Source of the DNA: Macrostomum hystrix
Lineage: Eukaryota; Platyhelminthes; Macrostomidae
Direction of reading: 5' to 3'
DNA: 64,000 nt
NCBI GenBank assembly: GCA_950097015.1
Contig: CATNEN010000039.1
Coordinates: forward strand, 310,001-374,000
The number at the start of each line of letters is the position of its first letter. Positions within the stretch are counted from its first letter, which is position 1. The position numbers were made by a program, and so were the translations under genes. The notes beneath the pieces were generated by a model that was not told the DNA's origin, made no database searches, and saw only the letters and a list, made by a program, of their open reading frames with translations. Below are positions 25,901-36,769 of this stretch, in pieces.

Positions 25901-28900
25901 CATTGCCTGTTCAATTCCAGCATTGCCTGTTCAATTTCTGCATTGCCTGTTCAATTCCTGCATTACCTGTTCAATTCCGGCATTGCCTGTTCAATTCCTG
26001 CATTGCCTGTTCAATACCAGCATTGCCTGTTCAATACCAGCATTGCCTGTTCAATTCCAGCATTGCCTGTTCAATTTCTGCATTGCCTGTTCAATTCCAG
26101 CATTGCCTGTTCAATTTCTGCATTGCCTGTTCAATTCCTGCATTACCTGTTCAATTCCTGCATTGCCTGTTCAATTCCAGCCATGCCTGTTCAATACCAG
26201 CATTGCCTGTTCAATACCAGCATTGCCTGTTCAATTCCAGCATTGCCTGTTCAATTTCTGCATTGCCTGTTCAATTCCAGCATTGCCTGTTCAATTTCTG
26301 CATTGCCTGTTCAATTCCTGCATTGCCTGTTCAATTCCTGCATTGCCTGTTCAATTCCTGCATTGCCTGTTCAATTCCTGCATTGCCTGTTCAATTCCAG
26401 CATTGCCTGTTCAATTCCTGCATTGCCTGTTCAATTTCTGCATTGCCTGTTCAATTCCAGCATTGCCTGTTCAATTTCTGCATTGCCTGTTCAATTTCTG
26501 CATTGCCTGTTCAATTCCAGCATTGCCTGTTCAATTTCTGCATTGCCTGTTCAATTCCTGCATTGCCTGTTCAATTCCTGCATTGCCTGTTCAATTCCAG
26601 CTATGCCTGTTCAATACCAGCATTGCCTGTTCAATTCCTGCATTGCCTGTTCAATTCCTGCATTGCCTGTTCAATTCCAGCATTGCCTGTTCAATTCCAG
26701 CATTGCCTGTTCAATTCCTGCATTGCCTGTTCAATTCCTGCATTGCCTGTTCAATTCCTGCATTGCCTGTTCAATTCCAGCATTGCCTGTTCAATACCAG
26801 CATTGCCTGTTCAATACCAGCATTGCCTGTTCAATTCCTGCATTGCCTGTTCAATTCCAGCCATGCCTGTTCAATACCAGCATTGCCTGTTCAATACCAG
26901 CATTGCCTGTTCAATACCAGCATTGCCTGTTCAATTCCAGCATTGCCTGTTCAATTTCTGCATTGCCTGTTCAATTCCAGCATTGCCTGTTCAATTTCTG
27001 CATTGCCTGTTCAATTCCTGCATTACCTGTTCAATTCCTGCATTGCCTGTTCAATTCCTGCATTGCCTGTTCAATTCCTGCATTGCCTGTTCAATTCCAG
27101 CATTGCCTGTTCAATTTCTGCATTGCCTGTTCAATTCCTGCATTGCCTGTTCAATTCCTGCATTGCCTGTTCAATTCCAGCTATGCCTGTTCAATACCAG
27201 CATTGCCTGTTCAATTCCTGCATTGCCTGTTCAATTCCTGCATTGCCTGTTCAATTCCAGCATTGCCTGTTCAATTCCAGCATTGCCTGTTCAATTCCTG
27301 CATTGCCTGTTCAATTCCTGCATTGCCTGTTCAATTTCTGCATTGCCTGTTCAATTCCAGCATTGCCTGTTCAATTTCTGCATTGCCTGTTCAATTTCTG
27401 CATTGCCTGTTCAATTCCAGCATTGCCTGTTCAATTTCTGCATTGCCTGTTCAATTCCTGCATTGCCTGTTCAATTCCTGCATTGCCTGTTCAATTCCAG
27501 CTATGCCTGTTCAATACCAGCATTGCCTGTTCAATTCCTGCATTGCCTGTTCAATTCCTGCATTGCCTGTTCAATTCCAGCATTGCCTGTTCAATTCCAG
27601 CATTGCCTGTTCAATTCCTGCATTGCCTGTTCAATTCCTGCATTGCCTGTTCAATTCCTGCATTGCCTGTTCAATTCCAGCATTGCCTGTTCAATACCAG
27701 CATTGCCTGTTCAATACCAGCATTGCCTGTTCAATTCCTGCATTGCCTGTTCAATTCCAGCCATGCCTGTTCAATACCAGCATTGCCTGTTCAATACCAG
27801 CATTGCCTGTTCAATACCAGCATTGCCTGTTCAATTCCAGCATTGCATGTTCAATTTCTGCATTGCCTGTTCAATTCCAGCATTGCCTGTTCAATTTCTG
27901 CATTGCCTGTTCAATTCCTGCATTACCTGTTCAATTCCTGCATTGCCTGTTCAATTCCTGCATTGCCTGTTCAATTCCTGCATTGCCTGTTCAATTCCAG
28001 CATTGCCTGTTCAATACCAGCATTGCCTGTTCAATACCAGCATTGCCTGTTCAATTCCTGCATTGCCTGTTCAATTCCAGCCATGCCTGTTCAATACCAG
28101 CATTGCCTGTTCAATACCAGCATTGCCTGTTCAATTCCAGCATTGCCTGTTCAATTTCTGCATTGCCTGTTCAATTCCAGCATTGCCTGTTCAATTTCTG
28201 CATTGCCTGTTCAAGTCCTGCATTGCCTGTTCAATTCCTGCATTGCCTGTTCAATTCCTGCATTGCCTGTTCAATTCCTGCATTGCCTGTTCAATTCCAG
28301 CATTGCCTGTTCAATACCAGCATTGCCTGTTCAATACCAGCATTGCCTGTTCAATTCCTGCATTGCCTGTTCAATTCCAGCCATGCCTGTTCAATACCAG
28401 CATTGCCTGTTCAATACCAGCATTGCCTGTTCAATTCCAGCATTGCCTGTTCAATTCCAGCATTGCCTGTTCAATTTCTGCATTGCCTGTTCAATTCCAG
28501 CATTGCCTGTTCAATTTCTGCATTGCCTGTTCAAGTCCTGCATTGCCTGTTCAATTCTTGCATTGCCTGTTCAATTCCTGCATTGCCTGTTCAATTCCTG
28601 CATTGCCTGTTCAATTCCAGCATTGCCTGTTCAATTCCAGCATTGCCTGTTCAATTCCTGCATTGCCTGTTCAATTCCAGCCATGCCTGTTCAATACCAG
28701 CATTGCCTGTTCAATACCAGCATTGCCTGTTCAATACCAGCATTGCCTGTTCAATTCCTGCATTGCCTGTTCAATTTCTGCATTGCCTGTTCAATTCCTG
28801 CATTGCCTGTTCAATTCCAGCATTGCCTGTTCAATTTCTGCATTGCCTGTTCAATTCCAGCATTGCCTGTTCAATTTCTGCATTGCCTGTTCAATTCCTG

Positions 28901-31900
28901 CATTGCCTGTTCAATTCCTGCATTGCCTGTTCAATTCCAGCTATGCCTGTTCAATACCAGCATTGCCTGTTCAATTCCTGCATTGCCTGTTCAATTCCTG
29001 CATTGCCTGTTCAATTCCAGCATTGCCTGTTCAATTCCAGCATTGCCTGTTCAATTCCTGCATTGCCTGTTCAATTCCTGCATTGCCTGTTCAATTCCTG
29101 CATTGCCTGTTCAATTCCAGCATTGCCTGTTCAATACCAGCATTGCCTGTTCAATACCAGCATTGCCTGTTCAATTCCTGCATTGCCTGTTCAATTCCAG
29201 CCATGCCTGTTCAATACCAGCATTGCCTGTTCAATACCAGCATTGCCTGTTCAATACCAGCATTGCCTGTTCAATTCCAGCATTGCATGTTCAATTTCTG
29301 CATTGCCTGTTCAATTCCAGCATTGCCTGTTCAATTTCTGCATTGCCTGTTCAATTCCTGCATTACCTGTTCAATTCCTGCATTGCCTGTTCAATTCCTG
29401 CATTGCCTGTTCAATTCCTGCATTGCCTGTTCAATTCCAGCATTGCCTGTTCAATACCAGCATTGCCTGTTCAATACCAGCATTGCCTGTTCAATTCCTG
29501 CATTGCCTGTTCAATTCCAGCCATGCCTGTTCAATACCAGCATTGCCTGTTCAATACCAGCATTGCCTGTTCAATTCCAGCATTGCCTGTTCAATTTCTG
29601 CATTGCCTGTTCAATTCCAGCATTGCCTGTTCAATTTCTGCATTGCCTGTTCAAGTCCTGCATTGCCTGTTCAATTCCTGCATTGCCTGTTCAATTCCTG
29701 CATTGCCTGTTCAATTCCTGCATTGCCTGTTCAATTCCAGCATTGCCTGTTCAATACCAGCATTGCCTGTTCAATACCAGCATTGCCTGTTCAATTCCTG
29801 CATTGCCTGTTCAATTCCAGCCATGCCTGTTCAATACCAGCATTGCCTGTTCAATACCAGCATTGCCTGTTCAATTCCAGCATTGCCTGTTCAATTCCAG
29901 CATTGCCTGTTCAATTTCTGCATTGCCTGTTCAATTCCAGCATTGCCTGTTCAATTTCTGCATTGCCTGTTCAAGTCCTGCATTGCCTGTTCAATTCTTG
30001 CATTGCCTGTTCAATTCCTGCATTGCCTGTTCAATTCCTGCATTGCCTGTTCAATTCCAGCATTGCCTGTTCAATTCCAGCATTGCCTGTTCAATTCCTG
30101 CATTGCCTGTTCAATTCCAGCCATGCCTGTTCAATACCAGCATTGCCTGTTCAATACCAGCATTGCCTGTTCAATACCAGCATTGCCTGTTCAATTCCTG
30201 CATTGCCTGTTCAATTTCTGCATTGCCTGTTCAATTCCTGCATTGCCTGTTCAATTCCAGCATTGCCTGTTCAATTCCAGCATTGCCTGTTCAATTCCTG
30301 CATTGCCTGTTCAATACCAGCATTGCCTGTTCAATTCCAGCACTGCCTGTTCAATTCCTGCATTGCCTGTTCAATTCCTGCATTGCCTGTTCAATTCCTG
30401 CATTGCCTGTTCAATTCCAGCATTGCCTGTTCAATACCAGCATTGCCTGTTCAATACCAGCATTGCCTGTTCAATACCAGCATTGCCTGTTCAATTCCTG
30501 CATTGCCTGTTCAATTCCAGCCATGCCTGTTCAATTCCAGCCATGCCTGTTCAATACCAGCATTGCCTGTTCAATACCAGCATTGCCTGTTCAATACCAG
30601 CATTGCCTGTTCAATTCCAGCATTGCCTGTTCAATACCAGCATTGCCTGTTCAATTCCTGCATTGCCTGTTCAATTCCAGCATTGCCTGTTCAATACCAG
30701 CATTGCCTGTTCAATTCCTGCATTGCCTGTTCAATTCCAGCTATGCCTGTTCAATACCAGCATTGCCTGTTCAATACCAGCATTGCCTGTTCAATACCAG
30801 CATTGCCTGTTCAATTCCAGCATTGCCTGTTCAATTTCTGCATTGCCTGTTCAATTCCAGCATTGCCTGTTCAATACCAGCATTGCCTGTTCAATTCCTG
30901 CATTGCCTGTTCAATTCCAGCATTGCCTGTTCAATACCAGCATTGCCTGTTCAATACCAGCATTGCCTGTTCAATTCCAGCATTGCCTGTTCAATACCAG
31001 CATTGCCTGTTCAATTCCAGCATTGCCTGTTCAATTCCAGCATTGCCTGTTCAATTCCAGCATTGCCTGTTCAATTCCAGCATTGCCTGTTCAACTCCAG
31101 CTATGCCAGTCCAGTACCTGCTCACTGCTCCCATTTCCCTATCATGCTAGGTGATGCAGGAGGCTCTTCAGCGGCATGCCAGTGGCATCGACTTTGTAGA
31201 GCGAAACGCGGGCCCGCAACTGGACTCGCACATGCAGCCAGAGGGCTTTCACGTCACGGCAGGCCTCAGATGGCCCTTTGTTGAAGGCGGCAGCCGCTGG
31301 AACTGCGGCACTTGGATGGATAAGATGGGCAGCTCCGAGCGAGCCGGCAATCGCGGCGTGCCCGCTACTCCAAGGCATGGGTGCGCAGTTGAACTTAGCG
31401 GACTCTGCGCAGGAGTGGTTCGCCACCTGGCCAAGTTTCCCAGGTGAGTTGCCAGTTTGAGCAGCTAGCAATGTTGCTCGCTGACTTCTCACTGAAGGTC
31501 GCTATGGTCCCTTGTCCTCCACCCGCAGGTCCGCCTACCCGCACGACGGCGTCACGCATGGAGGCCGTCGCATTGACTGGGCCAGCTGGGCTGCCGACAT
31601 GGCTGCGCAGTTCGAGCCGCAGTTCTGGTTGCCTGAGTCCAGCCACTATCGCGACCGCTGGCTGCCAGATACGGCCAACGATCCCGAGGGCCCTCAGCTG
31701 CGTCCAAACTTTCTGGTTGCTATGGTGACGGCGCCGTTCCTGTTCACCCCTGAGCGAGCCCGCGCTGCTCTGGATGTTGTTCAGCGGCGCCTCCTAGGCC
31801 CATTGGGAATGCGCACACTCGATCCCGAGGACCCCGCCTACCGCGGCCGCTACGACAACTCGAACGACTCCGATGACGCAAGTATGGCCGGTGGCTTTTC

Positions 31901-33088
31901 CTACCACAATGGGCCCGAGTGGCTGTGGCCAGTTGGCTACTATCTCCGCGCTCGGCTCGCCTTCGCTGAGTCGCCTGCCGAACAAGTGGGCCACGTGCAG
32001 GCCGTGCTGGCTCGCTGCTTCGATGCGATGGAAGCCTCTGACTGGCACAGCTTACCAGAGCTCACCAACCGCGACGGAGAAGTTCGTATAGCTCACTTGC
32101 TGATTTGCGCCCTATTCAGTATGCAGAGTGCCCCACGCCCTATTCAGTATGCAGAGTGCCCCACGCCCTATTCAGTATGCAGAGTGCCCCACGCCCTATT
32201 CAGTATGCAGAGTGCCCCATGCCCTATTCAGTATGCAGAGTGTCCCACGCCCTATTCAGTATGCAGAGTGTCCCACGCCCTATTCAGTATGCAGAGTGCC
32301 CCACGCCCTATTCAGTATGCAGAGTGTCCCACGCCCTATTCAGTATGCAGAGTGCCCCATGCCCTGTTCAGTATGCAGTGTGCCCCATGCCCTATTCAGT
32401 ATGCAGAGTGTCCCACGCCCTATTCAGTATGCAGAGTGCCCCACGCCCTATTCAGTATGCAGAGTGCCCCATGCCCTATTCAGTATGCAGAGTGCCCCAT
32501 GCCCTATTCAGTATGCAGAGTGCCCCATGCCCTATTCAGTATGCAGAGTGCCCCATGCCCTGTTCAGTATGCAGAGTGCCCCATGCCCTATTCAGTATGC
32601 AGAGTGCCCCATGCCCTATTCAGTATGCAGAGTGCCCCATGCCCTATTCAGTATGCAGAGTGCCCCATGCCCTGTTCAGTATGCAGTGTGCCCCATGCCC
32701 TATTATTCAGTATGCAGAGTGCCCCATGCCCTGTTCAGTATGCAGTGTGCCCCATGCCCTATTCAGTATGCAGTGTGCCCCACGCCCTATTCAGTATGCA
32801 GAGTGCCCCATCCCCTGTTCAGTATGCAGTGTGCCCCATGCCCTATTCAGTATGCAGAGTGCCCCATGCCCTATTATTCAGTATGCAGAGTGCCCCATGC
32901 CCTATTTATTAAGCAGTGTGTCCCATGCCTTATTCATTATAAAGAGTGCCTAATGTAGAATATAAAACCTGTAAGTGGCCTTCCTAAACGCCCATCCGCA
33001 GCCCTGCCCACACAGCTGCCAGGCGCAGGCCTGGAGCATGGCCACTTTGTTCGAGGCGGCCTGCGACCTGCGCAACCTGGCGCTCTGA
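16954..33088 (+). CDS. AGL: Glycogen debranching enzyme (4-alpha-glucanotransferase / amylo-1,6-glucosidase)
   Basis: Cytosolic bifunctional enzyme that moves maltotriosyl stubs and hydrolyses the alpha-1,6 branch left by glycogen phosphorylase. Exons: 16954-17382, 17811-18269, 18385-18764, 18955-19524, 20985-21246, 22132-22563, 23503-23849, 25153-25786, 31151-31443, 31529-32081, 33002-33088 (TGA). They join in phase to about 1481 aa; human AGL is 1532. Transferase (GH13-like) motifs: [42 protein letters not shown] (about 545), [13 protein letters not shown]. Glucosidase (GH133) motifs: [26 protein letters not shown] (about 1070), [19 protein letters not shown] (about 1225), [21 protein letters not shown] (about 1400). 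The last exon reads [15 protein letters not shown], matching the family's C-terminus. The N-terminus is least certain: the first exon could instead begin at the acceptor ending at 16987. Introns 1, 3, 5, 7, 8 and 10 hold tandem arrays; introns 4 and 6 hold DNA elements. Confidence 0.96.
17511..17785. repeat. 47 bp minisatellite in AGL intron 1
   Basis: About 5.8 near-identical copies of a 47 bp unit (gagctcacgcctcagttaat + gccagttgtaatgagtctgt + ccccatt). The last copy is about 25 bp from the acceptor at 17810. Very low divergence suggests recent expansion. Confidence 0.96.
18755..18890. repeat. Tandem repeat spanning the AGL exon 3 donor
   Basis: Unit of about 50-65 bp, roughly 2.5 copies. 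The first copy includes the exon end and true donor (gatacag|gtgagagttctcag). The second has ggaaaag|gagagagttctcag, which lost the GT. The third has ggaacag|gtgagagttctcag. The array therefore starts at the exon-intron border. Confidence 0.85.
20388..20722. mobile_element. TTAA-flanked TIR element, copy D (partial), in AGL intron 4
   Basis: Right end ctttctattg|TTAA at 20709-20722. The interior (ccgatgaaacaactttcag, gattctcgtcgggagtctgg, accaatgtggattcgcc) matches copy A at 22594-23297 in inverted orientation. No protein is encoded. The left limit is uncertain because the expected mirror terminus is not clean. Confidence 0.6.
21372..22108. repeat. 18 bp minisatellite in AGL intron 5
   Basis: About 41 copies of cccactccaactcagcat with c/g and a/t variants (cccactgcaactcagcat, cccacgccaactcagcat, cccactccaaatcagcat). 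It ends about 24 bp before the genuine acceptor at 22131. Each unit carries an acceptor-like ctcag. Because 18 is divisible by three, open frames run through it on both strands (P-T-P-T-Q-H type); these are not in frame with exon 6. Confidence 0.96.
22594..23297. mobile_element. TTAA-flanked TIR element, copy A, in AGL intron 6
   Basis: A 704 bp non-autonomous element. It is preceded by TTAA (22590-22593) and followed by TTAG (23298-23301). Termini cagtagaaagacc and (reverse) ctgtagaaagacg are inverted repeats. It contains three copies of a 67 bp AT-rich unit (22858-23060). No transposase is present. TTAA targets are typical of piggyBac; that assignment is inference. Confidence 0.75.
22858..23060. 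repeat. 67 bp triplication inside TTAA element copy A
   Basis: Three consecutive, nearly identical copies of a 67 bp AT-rich unit that begins aaattaacaatataagcaac and ends gtacattatg. The other copies of the element do not show this expansion. Confidence 0.93.
23832..25118. repeat. 36 bp minisatellite built on the AGL exon 7 donor (intron 7)
   Basis: About 35 copies of a 36 bp unit. The unit is the last 18-20 bases of exon 7 (tgctgggccggattaacag, coding LGRINR) followed by the first bases of the intron (gtgagagatagggactg). The first copy is the real exon-intron junction (donor 23850). Many later copies keep cag|GTGAGAG; others have cagTTGAGAG, catTTGAGAG or cagATGAGAC, in which the GT is lost. 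The array ends about 34 bp before the next acceptor at 25152. Confidence 0.97.
25781..31105. repeat. 5.3 kb array of a 20 bp unit filling AGL intron 8
   Basis: About 266 units of cattgcctgttcaattccag with variants (aataccag, atttctg, attcctg, ccatgcc). Length is kept at exactly 20 bp almost throughout. The first register unit, 25781-25800 (catcaggtattcaattccag), contains the real exon 8 donor CATCAG|GT and matches the consensus at 15 of 20 bases. Higher-order copies are visible: marker variants cattgcatg (27841, 29281), caagtcctg (28201/28521, 29641/29961) and caattcttg (28551, 29991) all recur at 1440 bp. The run at 26461 recurs at 27361 (900 bp). All three plus frames are open over about 5.4 kb because the unit lacks stops; this is not coding. 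Confidence 0.97.
32100..32950. repeat. 28 bp minisatellite in AGL intron 10
   Basis: About 30 copies of ccctattcagtatgcagagt+gccccacg, with occasional attatt insertions. It starts about 20 bp after the donor at 32082 and ends about 50 bp before the acceptor at 33001. Units contain a weak donor-like TTCA|GTATGC. Confidence 0.96.
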
Positions 33089-33185
33089 CTGTCGCAGCTG
33101 AGCTGATGATCTGAACTGCAGTTTAGTAGCAGAGTCTGAGCTGCTAAAGCATCTGTACCTTCAGCTAGCGTTATACTGTACTTCT

Positions 33186-33191
33186 AATAAA
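33186..33191 (+). terminator. Putative polyadenylation signal of AGL
   Basis: AATAAA 98 bp after the AGL stop codon. The distance fits a short 3' UTR; the cleavage site is not defined. Confidence 0.65.
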
Positions 33192-33620
33192 CTGCTTCCA
33201 ATCAACACTTGTGTTCTTAGCTGCAACAGAACATATTCACCGTAGTTCTTCTGTATTAGCACTTTTGCTTTCTTGTAGACTTAGTCCCCCAAAACACTAA
33301 CTGAAAGCTTCCAAGCTATGATTAGACTTTATGATTAAACTTTTAGCTCGCATCTGGTCACATCTGTTAGCACTCATTACTTATTTAGTTTAAAATATTT
33401 TTGTTTTGAATTAGCTTATCAACTTAGATCTGCTTTTTTTATTTAAACCATGAGATTATAAACTTAGACTTTATTGATTATTTTCTGCCTGATCAACCAG
33501 CTATATTCTTATTTGACCTCCCTGACCCATAGAGACAGTTTGAGCAAATCCGCCCTCCAGCTCTAGTATTCTTTCCCTTGCTCAGCTTTTGTCCTTTTCA
33601 TCGATTTGGACTCAACTCAT
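33192..33620. other. Intergenic DNA after AGL
   Basis: AT-rich, with no coding or repeat structure recognised. Confidence 0.5.
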
Positions 33621-34199
33621 TTAAGAGGCCGTATGGGCCCGTTCAATAAAGCTTGCGTATCCTTAAGTTCCAACTTGCGTTGGCGCCATGTCGTTAAATG
33701 TTTGGTGAATCCATCGTATCTTAAGATCGTTCATAGATTTCAGAAGTCATCGCGGACGCGTAATTTTGCGTTCGGTGAAACTTTCGTAGGTCACTCCGGC
33801 TTCTTAAGTTCCGCCGTAAATCTATGATAGATCGGACCTGTTGTAAGTCTCGCATTAGCAATCTAAAAGACACGGCCATCGTGAAAAAATTTGCTCGACC
33901 ATTCTATATTTAGAGGTTATACTTCATCACGTAGATTACTTACGTACGTATTACTCGTAGAGCAGAGAATTAATATACTACTATTGTAAAGGTCTCATTA
34001 TTTAGTCATAAGAAAAGTACAAAAATCGTGCCAATCATAGTGGCTGCAGCTGCATGATTCGCTGTCTTTCTGTGGTGTCTTGAGCTGGTGCAGCTGCATT
34101 TTCTTCAGTCACTTCCATGACCAGCGGCTGAGGCTCAGGTGGGAGTGGAACTGCTCTGCAAAATGTGTCATTTTGCTGTGTCACAACAAAATTTTGTAG

Positions 34200-34487
34200 A
34201 TGTTTGAATGTGTTAATACTGTCTGCACGCCTCCTGCCAATAAGCCTGATGAAGCTAAAGCACTAGGCAGAAGTGAGTCACCTGAGTACGAGACGGCAGA
34301 TGATGAAGATATGGAAGAGTCTGCTGCCACGCATGCGAGGAATAACAAGTATCGGCCCAGGCAAAGCAAATTTGTGACTATTGAAGCGTTGGCAAAAAAC
34401 GAATTCGTGTGGAAGCTCGACTCGATGTTGAAAACAAGCGGTTGTGCGTCGAGAGGTAGGGGCTACAGATCGAGAGAGAACGTCTAG
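34200..34487 (+). CDS. Small hypothetical protein within the TIR element
   Basis: 95 codons. Acidic middle (SPEYETADDEDMEES) followed by a basic segment (NNKYRPRQSKFVTIEAL) and ALAKNEFVWKLDSML. No family is recognised with confidence. An acidic-then-basic layout would fit the accessory protein some DNA transposons encode, but this is a guess; it may be a decayed fragment or non-coding. Confidence 0.3.
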   Translation: MFECVNTVCTPPANKPDEAKALGRSESPEYETADDEDMEESAATHARNNKYRPRQSKFVTIEALAKNEFVWKLDSMLKTSGCASRGRGYRSRENV

Positions 34488-35059
34488 GCAGAGAAAGACT
34501 AGCAATGAAAAGGAAGACGCGATCGGGCGATGAGCATCTTAATTTTATTCATATATAAACTGTGCATAACATTTCATTGTCTCACTCGTACACGCAATTA
34601 AAATTCTACAAATTATAATATAAGATCTCGATTAAAGAAAACAAAACCCAGTTTTCGGATATATTGTATTGCTTGCTTAACATTCTTAACATTCATTCTA
34701 GAACTTGCTTAACATTCATTCTTGCTTAACATTCATTCTTGCTTAACCATCGATGGTAATGGTTGACCGTGGGAAAGTCAAATTGTTCTTCCTGGAAATG
34801 TGCATTTGACTCCATGTTTTCTTTCATTAAATATTTACTTTACGAATTAATAATTCGTAAAAAAACATCCTGCATCTAAAACAAATGTAATAATGAGTGG
34901 AAAAAGTTTCTCTGGCGGTTGTGAATTTTCAGGCACCAGTCCTTAAGTTTGATCGTAGCCACTGCGTAAGTTAAGACGTATCTACGAAACTTTCACCGAA
35001 CGCACTTAAGAACTCTCTGAGACGGCTCTGAACTGTCGTGCGTAAGTTAGAGCCTTCTA

Positions 35060-35632
35060 CGAGGGGTGAGTGGGTCAGCGGCTAGTGTCGCTGCCTTACT
35101 TTCCAATGGTCACTGGTTCGTTCCTCCCTCCAAGTCACGATTATTTCGAGGCTTGGTTGGAGGTTTGCGAAGTAGTGACTTGCGGAGATGCACCTTATTC
35201 TGTGCAACCAAAGCTAATTTAAAATAGCTTAACCCCTGCCTTCTGCATGCCTGCTTGTTTGTGTTTGTGTTATGTGCGTTGTGCCAGGTGTAAGGCGTTG
35301 TATGGGGGGTGGGGCGGGTGTGCACCAGCCATGCGTGCTCTGAGCGGCGAGGTTTCACCAGCCGTCTGCGCGCGTGGCTTGGTCCTCTCGTCCCTACCCT
35401 TCAGTCATATAAGTCCTCCCCTGGTCTGCTCTGTGCGTGTGCGGGCCTGGGGTGAGAGGCACTCCGGCTGCCGCCCCCTTCCCCGCTTGGCTTGCGGCTG
35501 TGTGTGAGGTGCCTGAGTCCAGGGGTCCAGATGTCGCGATGGGCGACTCCCGCCTAGTTCGCCGGCCTGGGGACATGCCGTTCCTGCGCTTGTGCGTCAA
35601 GTGCCCCAGGCCCCTTCAAATAAGTAAGTAAA
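35060..35632 (+). mobile_element. tRNA-derived SINE
   Basis: The head has an A box (gagtgggtcagcggctagtg) and, about 45 bp on, a B box (ggttcgttcctcc), with tRNA-like spacing. A GC-rich body follows, ending in caaataagtaagtaaag. It splits a sequence whose halves (agagccttctacg and tagagcctacgac) look like imperfect flanking copies. Confidence 0.55.
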
Positions 35633-36210
35633 GTAGAGCCTACGACGGAACTTACGAACGCTTTATAATACGGGCCCTAAGTTTTTTGTATTTACTCAAA
35701 ATTAAACTAAGCAGATGGGCTGCTAAACCCTAACAATCGACTTTCCTCACTAGCTATTGAAACTCAAATTTAGTGAATGCACTTTTTATACTTTTATATT
35801 GAATTATCAGCGCCGCGTACGAGCATAGCTGTCGCTGCATTTCGGCAAGTTTCTGGCAATATCTCATTTTGCCTTCACTTTTGCTTGCCCATTGCCCAGT
35901 GACCCAGTGACTTTCCATATCCTATATTATATGATAGCTATGTGGAAGCAGGACACAGGCTCCTGTCCTCCCCGAATCTGCTCACAAAATTTCGTCATGT
36001 AGTCATGTCGACTGTTATTGCTGATTATAATGTACAGATTATATTGTTTGTTTCGTTTTTATTGAACCAATATGGATTCGCGATATAGGCTTTTACAAAG
36101 CAATGTTAGCAGTCTTTGTCATCAGTCTTCGAAAAGAACTGCTGAATATCTTGACGATGCTGACGTTAGACGGCTTTGAAAGTTGGTTTATCGCAACGGG
36201 CGGAAAATGA

Positions 36211-36397
36211 TATGTATGTTGGACTTTCACGAAAATCGTTTATTCGGTTTGGTAGCTATCGTGAAGTAGACAGTGGGTACTTGAAACCCTGCGGAAAATG
36301 ATATGTATGTTGGACTTTCACGAAAATAGTTTATTCGGTTTGGTAGCTATCGTGAAGTAGACAGTGGGTACTTCAAACCCTGCGGAAAAATGATTTG
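36211..36397. repeat. 91 bp subterminal array, left part
   Basis: Two units (tatgtatgttggactttcac...gtacttgaaaccctgcgg) before the LTR retrotransposon. The array resumes at 40710 after it. Read in reverse, a unit aligns with the terminal segment of copies A and B (tacccactg...cttcacgatagctcc). Confidence 0.9.
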
Positions 36398-36605
36398 TGT
36401 GATATCTGACACGAGTTCGTATTTGGGAAGGAAGAACCGGTTGTAAGTCTATTTTGTTATTTTAGCATTTCAAATAATCAGATCATCTCAAGGGTGAATA
36501 AGCAGGGCAATACGTGTAGCTTTTAAAGAAGGGGCAAGCATCACTGGCAGAACGAAGTGAAGATAGGGCGGGTTTGTACCATAGACTAAACTTCAATGCG
36601 TGTCA
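36398..36605 (-). repeat. 3' LTR of the Mag-like element
   Basis: 208 bp, apparently identical to the copy at 40502-40709. It lies downstream of the polyprotein stop at 36770. Confidence 0.95.
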
Positions 36606-36769
36606 TGTCTCCCATCAGACAGAAGTTGAACAGCAACAAAGGGGTGATAATAAGTAGGGTTCAATGAGGTGCAAAGATGGGCTAGTTAATGGATTCAGTC
36701 CAGTAATTTAGTAAAGCAATTAGTTCAATGTATAACTACTAGTATGTTCAATGCTTCTTAGATATAAAA

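Larger units (their letters stand above)
33629..35692. mobile_element. Candidate TIR DNA element (Harbinger/ISL2EU-like), interrupted by a SINE
   Basis: The left end (gggcccgttcaataaagc) and the reverse complement of the right end (gggcccgtattataaagc) are imperfect inverted repeats about 2 kb apart. Subterminal ttaagttcc-type and gtgaaactttcgtag motifs also recur in inverted orientation at 33775 and 34985. It holds a small open frame at 34200-34487 and a tRNA-derived SINE at about 35060-35632. No transposase was recognised. The flanking triplets (tat, taa) are only a weak match to a 3 bp target duplication. Confidence 0.45.

Noticed and set aside
25205-31284. Three overlapping open frames of 1813-1981 codons encoding [10 protein letters not shown]-type repeats
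   Set aside because: They arise because the 20 bp intron repeat has no stop in any plus frame. The true AGL exon 8 ends at 25786 and exon 9 starts at 31151 with matching phase and family similarity.
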